Positions 23,181 through 49,000 of a stretch of 64,000 nt of DNA are shown piece after piece. Location of the stretch: NCBI GenBank assembly GCA_011037195.1, contig JAAEAF010006611.1, forward strand, positions 66,057 through 130,056, in the 5' to 3' direction. Origin of the DNA: Triatoma infestans. Lineage: Eukaryota > Arthropoda > Insecta > Hemiptera > Reduviidae. The stretch's first letter is position 1. Every line of letters begins with the position of its first letter. The position numbers and the translations under genes are program-made. Under the pieces are notes generated by a model. The model saw only the letters and a list, made by a program, of their open reading frames with translations, did no database searches and was not told the origin of the DNA.

Positions 23181-23764
23181 CATTTCTTTGACTTTGGCGC
23201 CTTTTGATGGGATCTTTAAAAGGATTCACTAAAAAAGAGGCAGATCTGCGCATCGTGTTGCCTAATACCTTTTTTAGATCGGAAGTCCTCCATGTCTCGG
23301 GCATTGTCGAACAATAATAACCCAGTAGCCCTGTACCGCAGTCTTGAAAGAACTGAGGCCGAGGATATACTTCTTTAGACAAACTGACTTTAAAGAACAA
23401 TAAATTACTCTCAGACGAAGCAATAGAAGAATGGACTACTACAGTATAAATGTAAATGTACATATAAAATCAATTGGGATTATAAACAAGTTGGCACAAA
23501 ATAGTTATTGCTCGTTATATTAAATTGGCAGGATTGAGAAACGTGGAAGTATAAAGTATGATGGCTTCATCTAGAACTCTCGTTGGAATGTTTTTATGAA
23601 GAAAATAGAATTTTACTTATTTTTTATACAATAACTTATCTTAAATTATAAGACGGTAATTAACCAATTGTACTTCTTTCTGCAAAATAACAAGAATAAT
23701 AGAACGGTTCTTCCCTTAAAAAAAAAAAAAAAAAAAATGGTAGTATGAAATATGTCAAAACTCA

Positions 23765-24190
23765 AAGATCTGCTTGGGAGATTACAACCCAAAAAGATTG
23801 GAGACATGCATTGGTCTCAGTAAGAACAAGCCCCGCATTCTTACCGGTTTCCTTACGGAGTTGTATAGTCAAGTATACCTGACGAATCTGGGCTTGGAGA
23901 GGGATAGCACGTGCACATTCTGCGCGGGGGGGCGGAGAAAACTCCGATACATCTCCTCATGGACTGCGCGGCTGTCACCCAGAGAAGATTTAGGAGCCTG
24001 GGTAGTTACCAAGAAGATGAAGAGAATATATCCTTTCTAGAGCCCTCCATAATATTGAGATTTTTAAGGAGCCTTAATCTGGTGGGGGAGGGGGGCTGTA
24101 GGCGAGATGATCGCCTGCAGCACCTGAGGGGGATCCAAGGGGCAAGGCACAATAGACCTGAGGTAGCAATTTCAATAGTTATATAAATAT
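23765..24190 (+). mobile_element. Jockey-like LINE 3' end
   Basis: The frames read PKRLETCIGLSKN, ILTGFLTELYSQVYLTNLGL and CTFCAGG, then after a frame change RRFRSLGSYQEDEENISFLE and ILRFLRSLNLVGEGG. This matches the minus-strand copy at 22.9 kb and the copy at 35.4 kb. The zinc-knuckle-like C..C and the closing block are typical of the RNase H end of jockey LINEs. It ends with GGCACAATAGACCTGAGGT. Confidence 0.7.
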
Positions 24191-26020
24191 GTATGGCGGT
24201 GGCTAAGACAACATAGAAAATTTAGTTGCCTCGCTGAATGTGTGTTGGTGAACTAGGGTTACTTCGAGTAGGAGACAAAACTAACTAACCAGACAGAGCA
24301 ACTACTTAAGCTATAGAATGTATGTCTGTGTATCTAATGCTATCAGAATGTATTTTCAAAAGTCTCTAAAAAGCTAAAAGAAATTATGAATCAAATAACT
24401 GATATCTGCTATGTTGAATAGTAATTTGTATTACTGTGCATTGTTTGTCTAATAAAAAAAAGCTTGCATTTTCTTCATTTTTCGAATCTATTGTTTCTGA
24501 CGTTTGCAAATATTCTGCGAGGAATGGTCGTTCGAAACTTGGTTTGTGGAATATTTGCAAAAAAAAAAAAAAAAAAAAATACAAGTTATGCCATTTAAGA
24601 CGCGGACTTATACAGAACAACTTTAAAGAAATTACTGATTGTGTAATAATTGAAGTTTCGAGGTAAAACATTTGAGCTTAGACAATGAATTTCATTGGAG
24701 TCACGAATAGCAGAAAATAATCTTAAGAACGTATCCATTTTTCATTTTAATTTTTTCGTATATTTGCTAGTAATTATTTTTCTCTGAAGTTGATCCATTA
24801 ACACTTCCATATTCTCCTGCCTTTTATAGTTAAATTATTGGGTTATATGCTTATTAGCCTATTAGAACAATTCTAAAAACAAGTTTTTGAGCTGCTAGAT
24901 CTTCTAAGAAGGCAGTTCATTGCGCTTATTGATAAGGATGAGCTATGGTTGAAAGCGAATTGATCCTTCCTTAAAATGATTGAAGCTAATTCCACTGCAT
25001 TTCAAACGTTTATGGAAAAACCTACAATTGGTGTGAATTTAATCAAAACTGAACAAGACCGATTCCTATTTCTGCCATTCTAATGTGCATATCTTTCTCA
25101 TTTTCTCCTTCACCTTTATACATTTATTTCTTAAATAAAATTTAGTTTTTAAAAAAAAAAAAGAAAAAAAAGATAATATTTCTAAGTGTTACCAAAAGTA
25201 ACATTCTTTTCCCTGCTTTTTGCAATATATGTAAATAAATAAATAATTTTTACACATAGTGCAATTTATTGTTATAAGTACAAAGTTTAATTAATTTTCT
25301 CTTATATGTTAATTTATAAAAAGATGATTATAAAAAAAAAAAGTATAAATAATGAGAAATTTGTGATAACAGTGCCAATAATATTGTACAATACAATTGT
25401 ACACACATCACAACAGAGGTTTCAGAATAATTTACCATGGAATTTAAAAGAAGTTGAAGTTTTTATTTTATTTATTTTTAATAACAAAAGTTCCCAAAAT
25501 TTATAAACTATAAAATATTGTTAAGAAAATATAGATTTTTTTTTTGCACAAATTTTTATATAAATTATTCTAATTCTATTGTTTTGTTACTGTACACTGC
25601 TCAAAAGATGTAGTTTGTAGACTGATACATGAAATTTTAAAAATGTACATAATTTTCAAACAAATTTTATTATAATTAAACTTGTATAAAATGAAAAAAG
25701 AAAAAAAATTAATTATTGATTGTTACTTTTATCTTAAGAAATTTTTATTATATTTGATTGCTATTAGAATTTTAATATTTTAAAAAATACATAAATATAA
25801 AACAAATATAAAAAAAGTATTATTGTGCTTTTTATTATCCATATTTCTATTACATTTTGTTCATTTTCTATAGTTTAAAGTGGATCATTAATTGGGAGGC
25901 TAATTCGCAAACAAACAAAAAAAAAAAAAAAATGCGCATTTGGTTCTGTCGATTATAATATAATGTTTTCACTATCATAGAAGAAGTTTCACTGTGATAT
26001 TCACTAACAAATAAGACTAG
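24191..26020. other. No gene recognised
   Basis: AT-rich with poly-A and poly-T runs (24560-24579, 25150-25170, 25910-25932). Short frames at 24384-24671 and 25306-25506 are low-complexity translations. Confidence 0.4.
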
Positions 26021-26225
26021 TTTTGTCTGTCTGGGTTTCTTCGAACTTATCTCTGGCGATTATGACGATATCCTCGGTGTATCTTTAACAGGAAATGTCG
26101 AGACGCGTCAGATTGCAGAGGAGTTCGTCCACCATTAGGCTCCACTTCAAGGGTGACTGTAACTCTTCTTGAGAACAGCCCTTGGTTGTGCTGATTTTGG
26201 TGGCTCGCTGCCCATCAATAATATT
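26020..26225 (-). pseudogene. Jockey-like LINE reverse transcriptase fragment
   Basis: Minus-strand translation gives GQRATKISTTKGCSQEELQS, PLKWSLMVDELLCNLTRLDI and, after a stop, RYTEDIVIIARDKFEETQTD. This corresponds to reverse transcriptase motifs around the catalytic Y-A-D-D, here decayed to Y-T-E-D. The in-frame stop and altered catalytic box mark it as dead. Confidence 0.7.
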
Positions 26226-26754
26226 ATATGTAAAATACTACTTTAAACTAATTGGAACGTACGCCGTTCATTTCAGTGCTTTGACTGGAAAGGAGGATTA
26301 GAGAAAGTTTATTACACCTATCATGTTGGTGATCGCCAAATATACAAAAGAAGAAAAGATCAATATGTATGATATTTTGCTTTAATGTGAGGAAAGGGTT
26401 CATGAGCTGGGCGAAGGTTTGCTGAAGTCTACCCTGATAGAACTCATCTGCATTGGTGGACAATTAAGAGTACACATTTTCATACAACTGGCTCAGTAAG
26501 GTCTGCATCACCAAAACAGAATATGTAGTTTTAATGCTGAGCTTGGCATATTGTAAGTGAAAATCCTACTTCATCTCTTCGTCAAATTAGTAGGATTTTA
26601 AATATGAGCAGAGACACTGCTGGGATAATTTTGAAAATCATAAAACTTGTGCATTTACCGCGCTCATGTGGTTCAACAAATATAGCCTGAAACTAGCCAT
26701 AAAAACTTAATAAGAACAAAACCAGTTAATTAATTCAATTTGCCAGAATTTACT

Positions 26755-27020
26755 TTTTGGATTGCACTGACGGCAAAATCCAATCGACAGTGCAAATTTA
26801 TTGAATTTTTTTTTTCTTCACTTTTTCGTGATTTTCTCGAAATTCGCCGCAACGATTTTCTTTAAACGTTGAATGCTATCTATGCACATAAATTCTTATC
26901 ACTTTTATTTGCCACATTATTCTGAAGGAACAATAGCAATATGCTTTTCTCTAATGTATCACTAAAATAACTGATTAGCAGTATGCTTTTCTCTAAAGTA
27001 CCACTAAAATAACTGGTGAC
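26755..27020 (+). repeat. Copy of the dispersed CCGGAAGTG-type repeat
   Basis: TTTTTCGTGATTTTCTCGAA, CGATTTTCTTTAAACG and CACTTTTATTTG match units at 18.8 and 12.3 kb. A short internal duplication AGTATGCTTTTCTCTAA(A/T)GTA is present. Confidence 0.5.
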
Positions 27021-29200
27021 TGATGAAGTCTTAAAAATAAAACTTTTGAGACAAACAAATATGCGAAAAATAAGATTCAAATAAAGGTTGTACAAGAAAA
27101 AAATTATGTTTCTAATCAAAATGATGCTCTGTTGACAAAGTCTGCATTTTCCTTCATAGTCTAGATTTGACATCCCTAAATTTATTTAGTCTACTGCCGC
27201 GATTAGGAAAAAGAAATTTGGTATAAAACAATCGCCCTTCATTCCTTTATTGTATAATTCATTTGCAAATAAACGGTTAGTGGACTTGTATTACAGATAA
27301 ATAAAGGAGGTGAGGATTATACTATTTACCTAAATAAGATTGCATTGTATGATAGCAAGCTCTCTATCAATCCAGTAGCAATGCTTGTGACGGCAATTTG
27401 CAGGACAATTTGTCTCAGGATAGAACACCCTTCACAATTATTTGGAAGAATATTTTAAATCGGTATTAAATATAATAAATAGATGTAACTTAATAAGAGA
27501 GAAAATAACTTAATTAATTTTAGAGTCACAATTAGCCCCCCTTTAACAAATAATTGAATAATTAATAAAAGACATAAAAAAAGATAGAGCTCAGGAACAA
27601 ATAGTTTTTTTTTTCTAACTGGTTTAAGAATGTAATTGTTGTAGATGAAGTTTATACTAAAAAATTAGGACTGTATTGTAAAACAAACAAAAAAAAATCA
27701 AATTTTACATTTTAGTTGAAATAAAAAAAGAAAAATAGTTAAAAACGAATAAAATTAACGTTTCTAAATTCACCGCCAGGCAGCAGCACTTACTTAATCT
27801 AGAATTTGTAGTAGTTCAAATAATTGCCGCTAGAAAGCATAAGCTTCAAGGTATATAGAATTGTAGTTCCAAAATTCGCCACCCGATCACAGCGCCATCC
27901 TGTGTTGCAAAAATTTAAAATGCATCTTTTGGGAAGTGGTTAGTGTAATGGACTCCCAAAAAAAATCTTTGGAAGTAGTGACACCTAGTGACAAACTATA
28001 TAACCATAAATAAAATTGATTTCTCAGTAGGTGTTGCTATCTGGTGGCTATGTTTATAACTACAAATATACTAATTTTAATTAGTTACTTTATTAATTAG
28101 AAAACAAATTGGTGTGGAACACTCAACTTGTTTCTCTTACACAGTTTTCAAAATTGTAATCGACAAACTTTATAGTTAGTATACCAAATTTAATAAAATT
28201 CGTCGTTGTTTTTATGGAGAAAATCACAAAAACTGAAAAAATTACTTAGATGTACATTATAATTGAAAAAAAAAAGCGTACACTTCATTTTTAAACTAGA
28301 AGTAAATGAATATAATAATTATATTAATATATATTAATAAAATACAAATATTTATTTATCTTTTTTCTACGTTATATTTCTTTCGCAAGCTATTAAGATA
28401 ATTCTTGGCGTATTATTTGCCAAGATATTTTTCTGGAATAATGCTTGATATGATATTTTTCCGTCCTTTCTTTTTCATGAGAGGATTCAGATTTTTTACA
28501 TTTGTTTTTCAGCTAGAAGCTACAGAGGGCTGCGAATATTAATATTATCGTATGTAATAACTTAGATACAATGTAAAAATGAGAAATTTAAGACTATTGA
28601 AGGATAGATTCAAATAGCAATCCATCCTATATAATCATTATTTTTATAAGCATTTATATGTAACTACCAACATACAGTTCAAGAACTTTTATCTAAATCT
28701 TGTCAATAAAATTTAAGGGCTAATTTGATTTGTTGGTATTTGATTGATATTGTATTTTATATATTTTTGAAAGCAGCTTCAAAATCTCTTGAAATGGCTG
28801 GTCCAATTGCTTGAAACATTTCTTGAGAAATTTCATTCAATATTATTTATTTATTGCCTAAAGAAACTGTACATTTCTATAGCAAGAGATTGACCTCTGC
28901 TGCAAGCTGAACAAAAAATACAAACGTTACATGAAGAAACATTACAAACTTTACAGCTTAATCTTCAAAGTAATAAAATAATTTTAAATACTTGATTAAT
29001 AAAGTAGATAGTAACAATGATTATTTAAGACTTTGTTCATTTATACAAATTATTTTAGGGAAGGAGTTCGAGGGATCTTCTCGTAGGTATTAAATAATAC
29101 CTTTACAAACCTATGTATATCTTTCCTCCAAAGCCTCAGAGATAAAATAAAATAAATAGTTTAACTTTTCTTTATTTTCTATATCTAAGTTAGCAAAAAC
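27021..29200. other. No gene recognised; one repeat copy at 28.1-28.26 kb
   Basis: GGAACACTCAACTTG then TTTCTCTTAC at about 28117-28139 marks an end of the dispersed repeat. Otherwise AT-rich non-coding sequence. Confidence 0.4.
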
Positions 29201-29249
29201 ATAAGAACTGTGTAAAGGTAAATACCTATTTAATCAAACATTTATAATA

Positions 29250-30000
29250 ATGGCATTCCAAAATAAAGTGCATAATATTATCATTTTTGCCCACCGCACA
29301 AGTAAAGCAACTGTTTAAATAAATGGGCTACTCCATTAAAAAAAATCCTGGGGTGACGATCACTAGCTACACTAATTTGAGCTATCAATCTGGTTTTAAT
29401 GATATTGCATCTATATTTACATATGAACTACCAAGTGACATATCAATCTATAGTGGATGTTATATGAAGAGTTAAGTACTTCATTGATGTCAGCTTAGAG
29501 AAAGATTTTTTAAGTTATTAGAGATCACGACCGCATGCTGCGCCTCCCAGATATCCTGCGCTCCTATAGAATAAAGCATTTCTCTCACAAGAGCCACCCA
29601 GATAAAAGGAGAGTCAGAACCATCCAAAAGCTTCTATAGTATATCTTCAGAGGTGAGCTGCTTTACATCGATAAAATCTTCAGCCAGAATCTTATAGACT
29701 TATTAAAAATCTTGGTTTTCACTTGCCGTCATTCAACTTCCAGCGAATGAAACTATTGGAGACTTGTCGTGGCAGACATTCTTAGGAGAAACTTTAAGAA
29801 TATCAATGGACATGATCGACTATAGTAGTGAAGTAGTTCAAGGCCCAATTTTTTAACTGATCCCACACTTCTGATCGATAGTGTATATATTCTTAAGGGG
29901 TCGGCAATTTGTGTTTTTGTCCGGGGCGACGTAACCGCTAGAGCGGGCACTGCCTGAAGATTTTGGGTGTAGATTATATTTTTTTAGCAACAATAGATGT
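29250..30000 (-). other. Possible decayed LINE sequence
   Basis: Minus-strand translations give weak retroelement-like phrases, for example CAVGKNDNIMHFILECHYY near 29.25-29.32 kb, which resembles a zinc-knuckle end, and RLIAQISVASDRHPRIF. Frames are short and interrupted. I cannot assign a clade. Confidence 0.25.
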
Positions 30001-30726
30001 GCTTACAAGTTATGATTCTGATATTTTTTAGTAATATTTATTTAGAAATCATTAACTTCCAAAATTTTATTGAAAGCCAAAAGATTCCAAAGGGCTAATA
30101 ATATCGACATTTCTGGCTATCAAGAAATAACTAACGAATACCAAGTACAACTTTGTACAAATTGTAATTTTTGTTAAAATAAGCAAAATTATTCAAGAAA
30201 GTCTGGATTTCAGAGGAAAAGAAGTAGGACAAATCTGTTATAAATAAAAATATAATGGAAATAAACTCAGAAAAATATTTTATTAAATTACTTAACAACT
30301 TTTTAAGATTTAAAATTAATATATATTAAATATTAATTCGATAAATTATTAACTTTAGTTATATAAAAATAGAAATATGAAACGGTGATCATAACAATCA
30401 GAAACAGTTGCAAATTTTTTTTTTTTTTGTAGTTAATAACAACTTGGAAGATTCTGTTTAATTTAAAACTATATTAAATAGTTTAATTGAATTAAACTAT
30501 ATATAAATTTAATATTCAGTCATGGAAATAATATTTCCTTACTTTAATAATGAAAAAAAAAACAAACTTTTAATGGGTTTTTAACTTCATAATACATAAG
30601 ATTATGAATTATTAAAATAGCAATTTTCTATATAAAAATATAGTTCATTATATAATATGAAAACATGGTTATTTCGCAATAAATATAAAATTAAAAATAT
30701 TTTTTGAAATATTAAAATCTTCAATT
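30000..30726 (-). other. Probable ZFYVE21 3' untranslated and downstream region
   Basis: Very AT-rich sequence after the stop codon, with no coding signal. I could not choose a single poly-A site. Confidence 0.35.
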
Positions 30727-43004
<12,278 letters not shown>

Positions 43005-46000
43005 ATGGCATCAGAAGAATTTAATTCATATATTGAATTAATTCCAAAGCAAGTTAAAGTTTCTCATATCAATTTTTTGATAAGTGATTTAAGAAGTGGT
43101 GAATCTTGTTCATCTGAATTGGAAAAGAAGGCTAAGATTGCAGTGAGTTTCCTTTCTGAAACACCAACACATTTGACAGTCGATGATAGCTTTTATAAAG
43201 AATTAATAAATAGCTCATTAAGTTATTGCTGGTTAAATCGTAAAAATAGTGAGAATTTGAATCATGCACTTTCGTCGCTTATTCGTATTTCGACTCGTTG
43301 CATAAAAAATCGTACAAGTGTTATAGAGTGCTTTCTGAAACATTTGAATATACTGACTGAAAAATGTGTATCATCTCTGAATAACAGTATTAGCGAGGAA
43401 GATGTACTTGTTTATATTTTTGTTCTAGATTGTATTGTGGATAGCGTAATAATTGAAGAATTATTTTTAAAAGACATTTACTCGAATCTGGAGTCTGCTT
43501 ATGAACATTTTTTAGAATTAGCTTTAAGCACATCTCATAATACTCTAGGAAAATTTCTCTTAACTTTTAAGAAAATATGCAATGCTAATAATAAAAATAA
43601 TTTATTAGAAAAAAATTGGGAATTATTAAAGAAAAAATATCAAAATTCTAGCCATAATAATTACCATGGGATTTCATTATTTGTTTTATGTTTTTTAGCA
43701 GATTTTTATATTGTAAGTAATCATTCACCAAATGGCTATCCCTTATATAGTGATAATGTGTTGTGGGAAATCATTCAAACTGGCTTGATTGATGACGCTC
43801 CTTTAATCAGGAAACAGTCACTTTATTTATTAAAAAGGTATATCAATGTCCTTGATGAATGTAATAATGATTTTAATTCCAGTTTATTTCATTGGAATAA
43901 GTTGTTCAAAAAAGACATGATTGAATATTGGGATTCATACTTTATTCTTTGGGAAGCATTAGAAGATAAACAAGTACATTTGATAATGCCGGCCTTAAGG
44001 AAATTTGAAAAAATAATTGAAATCAGTTCTAAACAAATTGTACCTATAGACTGGATGTACAGCTTGTTTATTTTTTGTTTCAAAAATGAATCAATTTCTA
44101 TTATAAAAAGTAGCCTACTGATATTCTTCAATGTAGATGTTAATTTATTTTTATCTTATAGTAAATTTGAAACTGTTTTTTATTATCTTTTTAGTGCATT
44201 AAATAATATGCAACTATATAGTAATTATGTTTCTCCTAATGAATCTAATTTCAGGGAATGTTTGGGAGCTTGGTTTCAAAATATTTCTTCCAAAAATATA
44301 CCGGCAACTTTCACTGCTTTGATTTCAGTGTTAGGAGATGTTAATCTGAGCTCCGTGCCAATGTTTTATATTACAAATGAAATTAAGGCAGCTTCGTGGA
44401 ACATTAAATGGAATAGTTTATCTTTAAAAATATTAAAAAAGCTTATTAAGGAATCATCAAGAGGCCAAAACGTGAAAATCCGAGGTGGAGTCCAATGTCT
44501 GATGCTTTCCTTGATTTCCAACTATTTTCAGCATGAAGATGTTTCTATTGAAGAATTGGCAGATTTTTTTACTGCTTTCCCAAGTAGTGAATCACTTAAA
44601 CGCGGTACTAAATGTTGGTCTAGTTGTGCCAGTTGGATTGCTAAATTGATAACTAGCGAAAAAGTCAGCCATTTTTTAGAAAACAGTTATCATAAATTTA
44701 GTTCATTAGAAACATTAAATAGTCCAGAATTTATGTCGCTAGATGCATTGGCTAGAATTATACTATTATTAGAAGATGCTTCCTTAATAACTGAACTTGA
44801 GAAATTAAAAATGTTTCAGATAATATTTGATAATTTTGCAAACTGTGATAAAAGAATGTATATTAACACACAAATGCAAGATATTTGTTTTGGATTTATT
44901 TGTAAATTACTTATTGAAAGTATACCTCTCAGTCAAAATGAGAATTTTGTTAATGGAACACTCAAACTAATAAATAATGAATTTTTTAATTTGACAACTT
45001 TTCTTTGTTTGAGATTAAAGTTTGTTTCTAGTTTAGACGACTTAGAAGTTGTAGATACCTATCTGAAATTCATAGAGACTACAATACACCATTACAAATT
45101 ATTCAATCACATTCATCAAAATTTTATGATACTACATAATTCAGCTATTGGTATTTTAAAAAAAGAAAAATTACCACCGATTCAGGAATACTTTGCATTG
45201 AAATTTGAAAATTTATTTCAAAAATATATTATATCCCTGGATTTTCCACAATATAGAATGTTAATGGTTTCTGAAGATGAATACCTATCATGGTTTCATA
45301 GCAGATTATTTAAAAAACTTTCAGTAATGGAGGAAGTATTGAATTTCCCGACTAGCATGAAAAGACTTGGTGGTAAAATAATTTCTGGAAGTATACAGTC
45401 GGTATGGTCACTTTTTTATCATTATTTATCTTCCTATACTAATGGACACAGCATTTTAGATAAAATTAGTGTAGATGATATATTTCAAGAAGGATTAGAA
45501 GCATTAAATATCGGTGGTAAAGAAAATGTAATATGGGTATTGAAGGTGTTTGGATTACTAATGCCTTATTGTAAGAATAGTGCCTCTGCTGAAAAGAATT
45601 TAGAATTTACATGGGAAGCATGTTTTGAATATAGAAAGACAGATCTTTTTTGGAAAGCCATTGAAGAATGGATATCCACAGCTTATCAAGAATGCACATT
45701 GGGTGATATAAATTACCATAAATTTTTAATAAATGTTAATATTATTTTTCTTAATCAAATGCAGGTATAGTACATTAATTGACGGTAATGTCGAATATAA
45801 ATTTCATTTTTCAGTATGGTCGTAAAACAATGACATTGGGCAATGATATTTTTGGTTTAACCAATCTTCTCATTGAAAGACTTCATAGTCAAAAGTATTT
45901 GGTTGATTTGTCACCTTTTGCGGATATTATTGTGTCATGCTTGTTATTTGGACCACTGTTACACAAAGATCAGAGGTATTTCAGTATTTCAGAAATTCAT

Positions 46001-49000
46001 TATTAATCTCTTCAGTTATTAATGGAATTATTATTTTCTAGAATTGAGAAAGAAGTGTGCGATTTTATAGAAGATATGGGAGAAGAGGTGGCTATTAACA
46101 TTCTCAAACCAGAGTAAGTAATGATCTTGTAATGTTTGAATTATTCCCTTATGTCAAAATATATTTATTCGAAATAGTTTTTTCTAGTTTTACGAAACCC
46201 CACATTCCTCACACTATTTTACTTATTGATGTATTAAAATATGTTTGTTTCAGTTTAAATGGGAAAACAAATTTAGAAGTGCGAATGTTATCTTTAAATA
46301 TACTTCTCGATAAGAAAATAATTGGATGGAATAAATTGATAAAATATGTAATTGTAGAACTAATAAATTCCTATAAAGAATCCTGCAAAAGTAAAAGATA
46401 TTTCAATGATTCACTTGTACATAGAAAAAGAAATAGAATTCTACAAGTTTTATTAACTTTACATTGTTTAATTGTAAACGACCCATATTTCCGTGTAAGT
46501 ATTTTTTTTTTTCTTCTTTTTTTTTAAGGCGCTTAGTGCATTGCGATCAAAAGAGATCTATTGTGCCTCCCTAGTAAGTGTGATTTACAAAATAATTAGC
46601 AGCGAATTTATTATAAACTGTAGATTAGGATTATATATCTTAAGATTTACATACTTTCACATTTTGTTGGGTTCGTTCTAGTTTCTATGTTTTGAAATCT
46701 AAAAATAAAGTTATTTACCCTAAGGTAAAATATGTGTAACAAACTACTTTCTTTTCTCTGGTTTTTCTTATTTTATTTGAACTGAATTTTTAGAACAATA
46801 ATAATTGTCCTTACAGTTGGGAAGGTAGCGAAATCTTCCATTATATTAAAATTAACTTACGATGGAAGTTTATCATCACTGTACTGTCTTAAAATTGATT
46901 TCCTTGTGAAATGTTTCAAATAAAGATGAGATCATAATATTTTTAACAAATATCCAAGTTTAAAGAGCATAAAAGCAGCAATGAAAAAAAAACAGTAATT
47001 TTTGAAAACATGCAAATTAAAAACAAATCTTTTTTTTTCAGGCATAAATTTAACATAATCTTATAGTCAGGTCTGCTACCGATACCCTGAAGACACTTAG
47101 TATCAAATATGAAATTTAACAGTTATGCTGGCCAAATACCCATACAGCACATGTGCATGTACATGTTATTATTCTGATTCTGAGGCCGTCAAACACGTAT
47201 TTCTGGCGAAAAATAAGTTTTGACAATCTGACATCCCTTAATCCTTCTTCTAATAGTAGCAAGAGAAAGTAAAAATAGGATTTGCTTCCTTAAGCTGTTT
47301 TAAGTTTTGTTAAATTGATCATTTTTGAAAGCACTGCTTTCTAGCCATCTTGAGTCTTTCTTGTGTTTCTCTCTAGAGGCAATAAACATAAAGAAATCGG
47401 GCTTCCTTGGTGAATAATGGCGCTTTTTATTCAACTGTTTTACTACCTAACGGCAAGGGTTTCTTTCTAGTCCTTGCAAATATCAAGACTTTTGTCTTGC
47501 TCGGGGTTTCTTCTCATAATGGCGCTTGTCATACTTCAGGTCGCTGGACTAGCAACGTGGAGGTCCCGGGATCGAATCCAGCTGTGCTGCTCTTAAATTT
47601 TCTCTTCCTAGGAGCCTCTACAGCTCACTGCCCGGTGACTGCCCGCTCAAGGCTCTGCATGGGCACAATAGATCTTTCAGGTCGCAATGCAATATCCCTT
47701 ATTGTACCTTCTGTTTCTATTTCAACTCCCTTCTCACCCTAAGAAAACACAGCAAGTTCTACAATTTTCAAAAAAAAAAAAAAATAATAATCGTATTTTA
47801 TTGTAATCAAACACTTTTTTTATTTATTTTCAGGACCTTATAAATGAATTAACGAATTTCGTGACTGAAAATTTGTTAGGAGAAAGTCAACAACCAAGTG
47901 TACGGTATCAATTAGAATGGCTGTACATCCTGCTTGTCATTAATAGTAAAGAGTGTGATGTATGGAATTCTTTAACGCAGGTCTCGATAATTTCTGTAAA
48001 AATGGGATTATTTCGTATGATTAAGTTAAAATAGTAAGATGCACATATTATTTTATTTAAGGCTAGCAGCGAGCGGTTAGGAAGTGTTTGTTCTTTTATA
48101 TCCATAGCATATCATTTAGTTAGATTAAAGAGTGATAGCAGTTTCTTTGAACAGTTTATAGAAAATGTTCTTCCATGGAGTATGTCTCAGAATTTTAATA
48201 TTAGGCTTTATGCACAGGTACTTTATTTTTCTTCTTTTTTTTTTACACACTATCTAGTTTTTTTTAAAGCGAAGAAAGTCTTAACATTGGTAGGAGAGCA
48301 TTTGTAGGTAACGTTGAAAAAATTGTGGCAATTATTTGAAGATATATCTTTAAAGTATACTGCATTAACTAAGAATCAATGGAAGATTTATCAACAAGGA
48401 AACATGCTACTTAATGCTAAAAAATTAGAAACTGATTTTTATTTTGATCGTTTCCATCCATTTGAACATTATTCATTTCAGGTAATTGAAGAATTTTCCT
48501 TTTCACTTAAAAAAGATTGATCAGTATTTTTTTTTTTTTACTTTTTCTTATTTTTAATGCAGACGATATTCTATGATCTACCACGTCTCTCTAATGTATC
48601 ATGTGATGAATGGGCAACACTAACTTATATGAAAAAGATAATTACTAATAAACCTGCTAATTTGAAGTGGGGTGATGAAATAAATCCAAATTCTTTATCA
48701 CTTGCCGAATGCGCTGTACCAAACTGGATAATGAAGTCGGAAGGTATGAATTTTAGAGGGGAAAAAACTTATTAGTAAACTTAAATTAGTGGCCTATTTA
48801 AATTTATTTGATTGGATTTTTTTTTTTTGAGTGTTTAAAATAAAGCATTTAATTGTAAAAAATATAATTTACTCATATATGATTCACAACAAATTTGGAG
48901 AAGAATTTATATATTATTGATTTTTACCAAAAGGAAAGAAACTAAAGGATTTTGTTATTATGTAAGTGGAAATCAGGACTTATGCGCCCGTTTAGCCGAA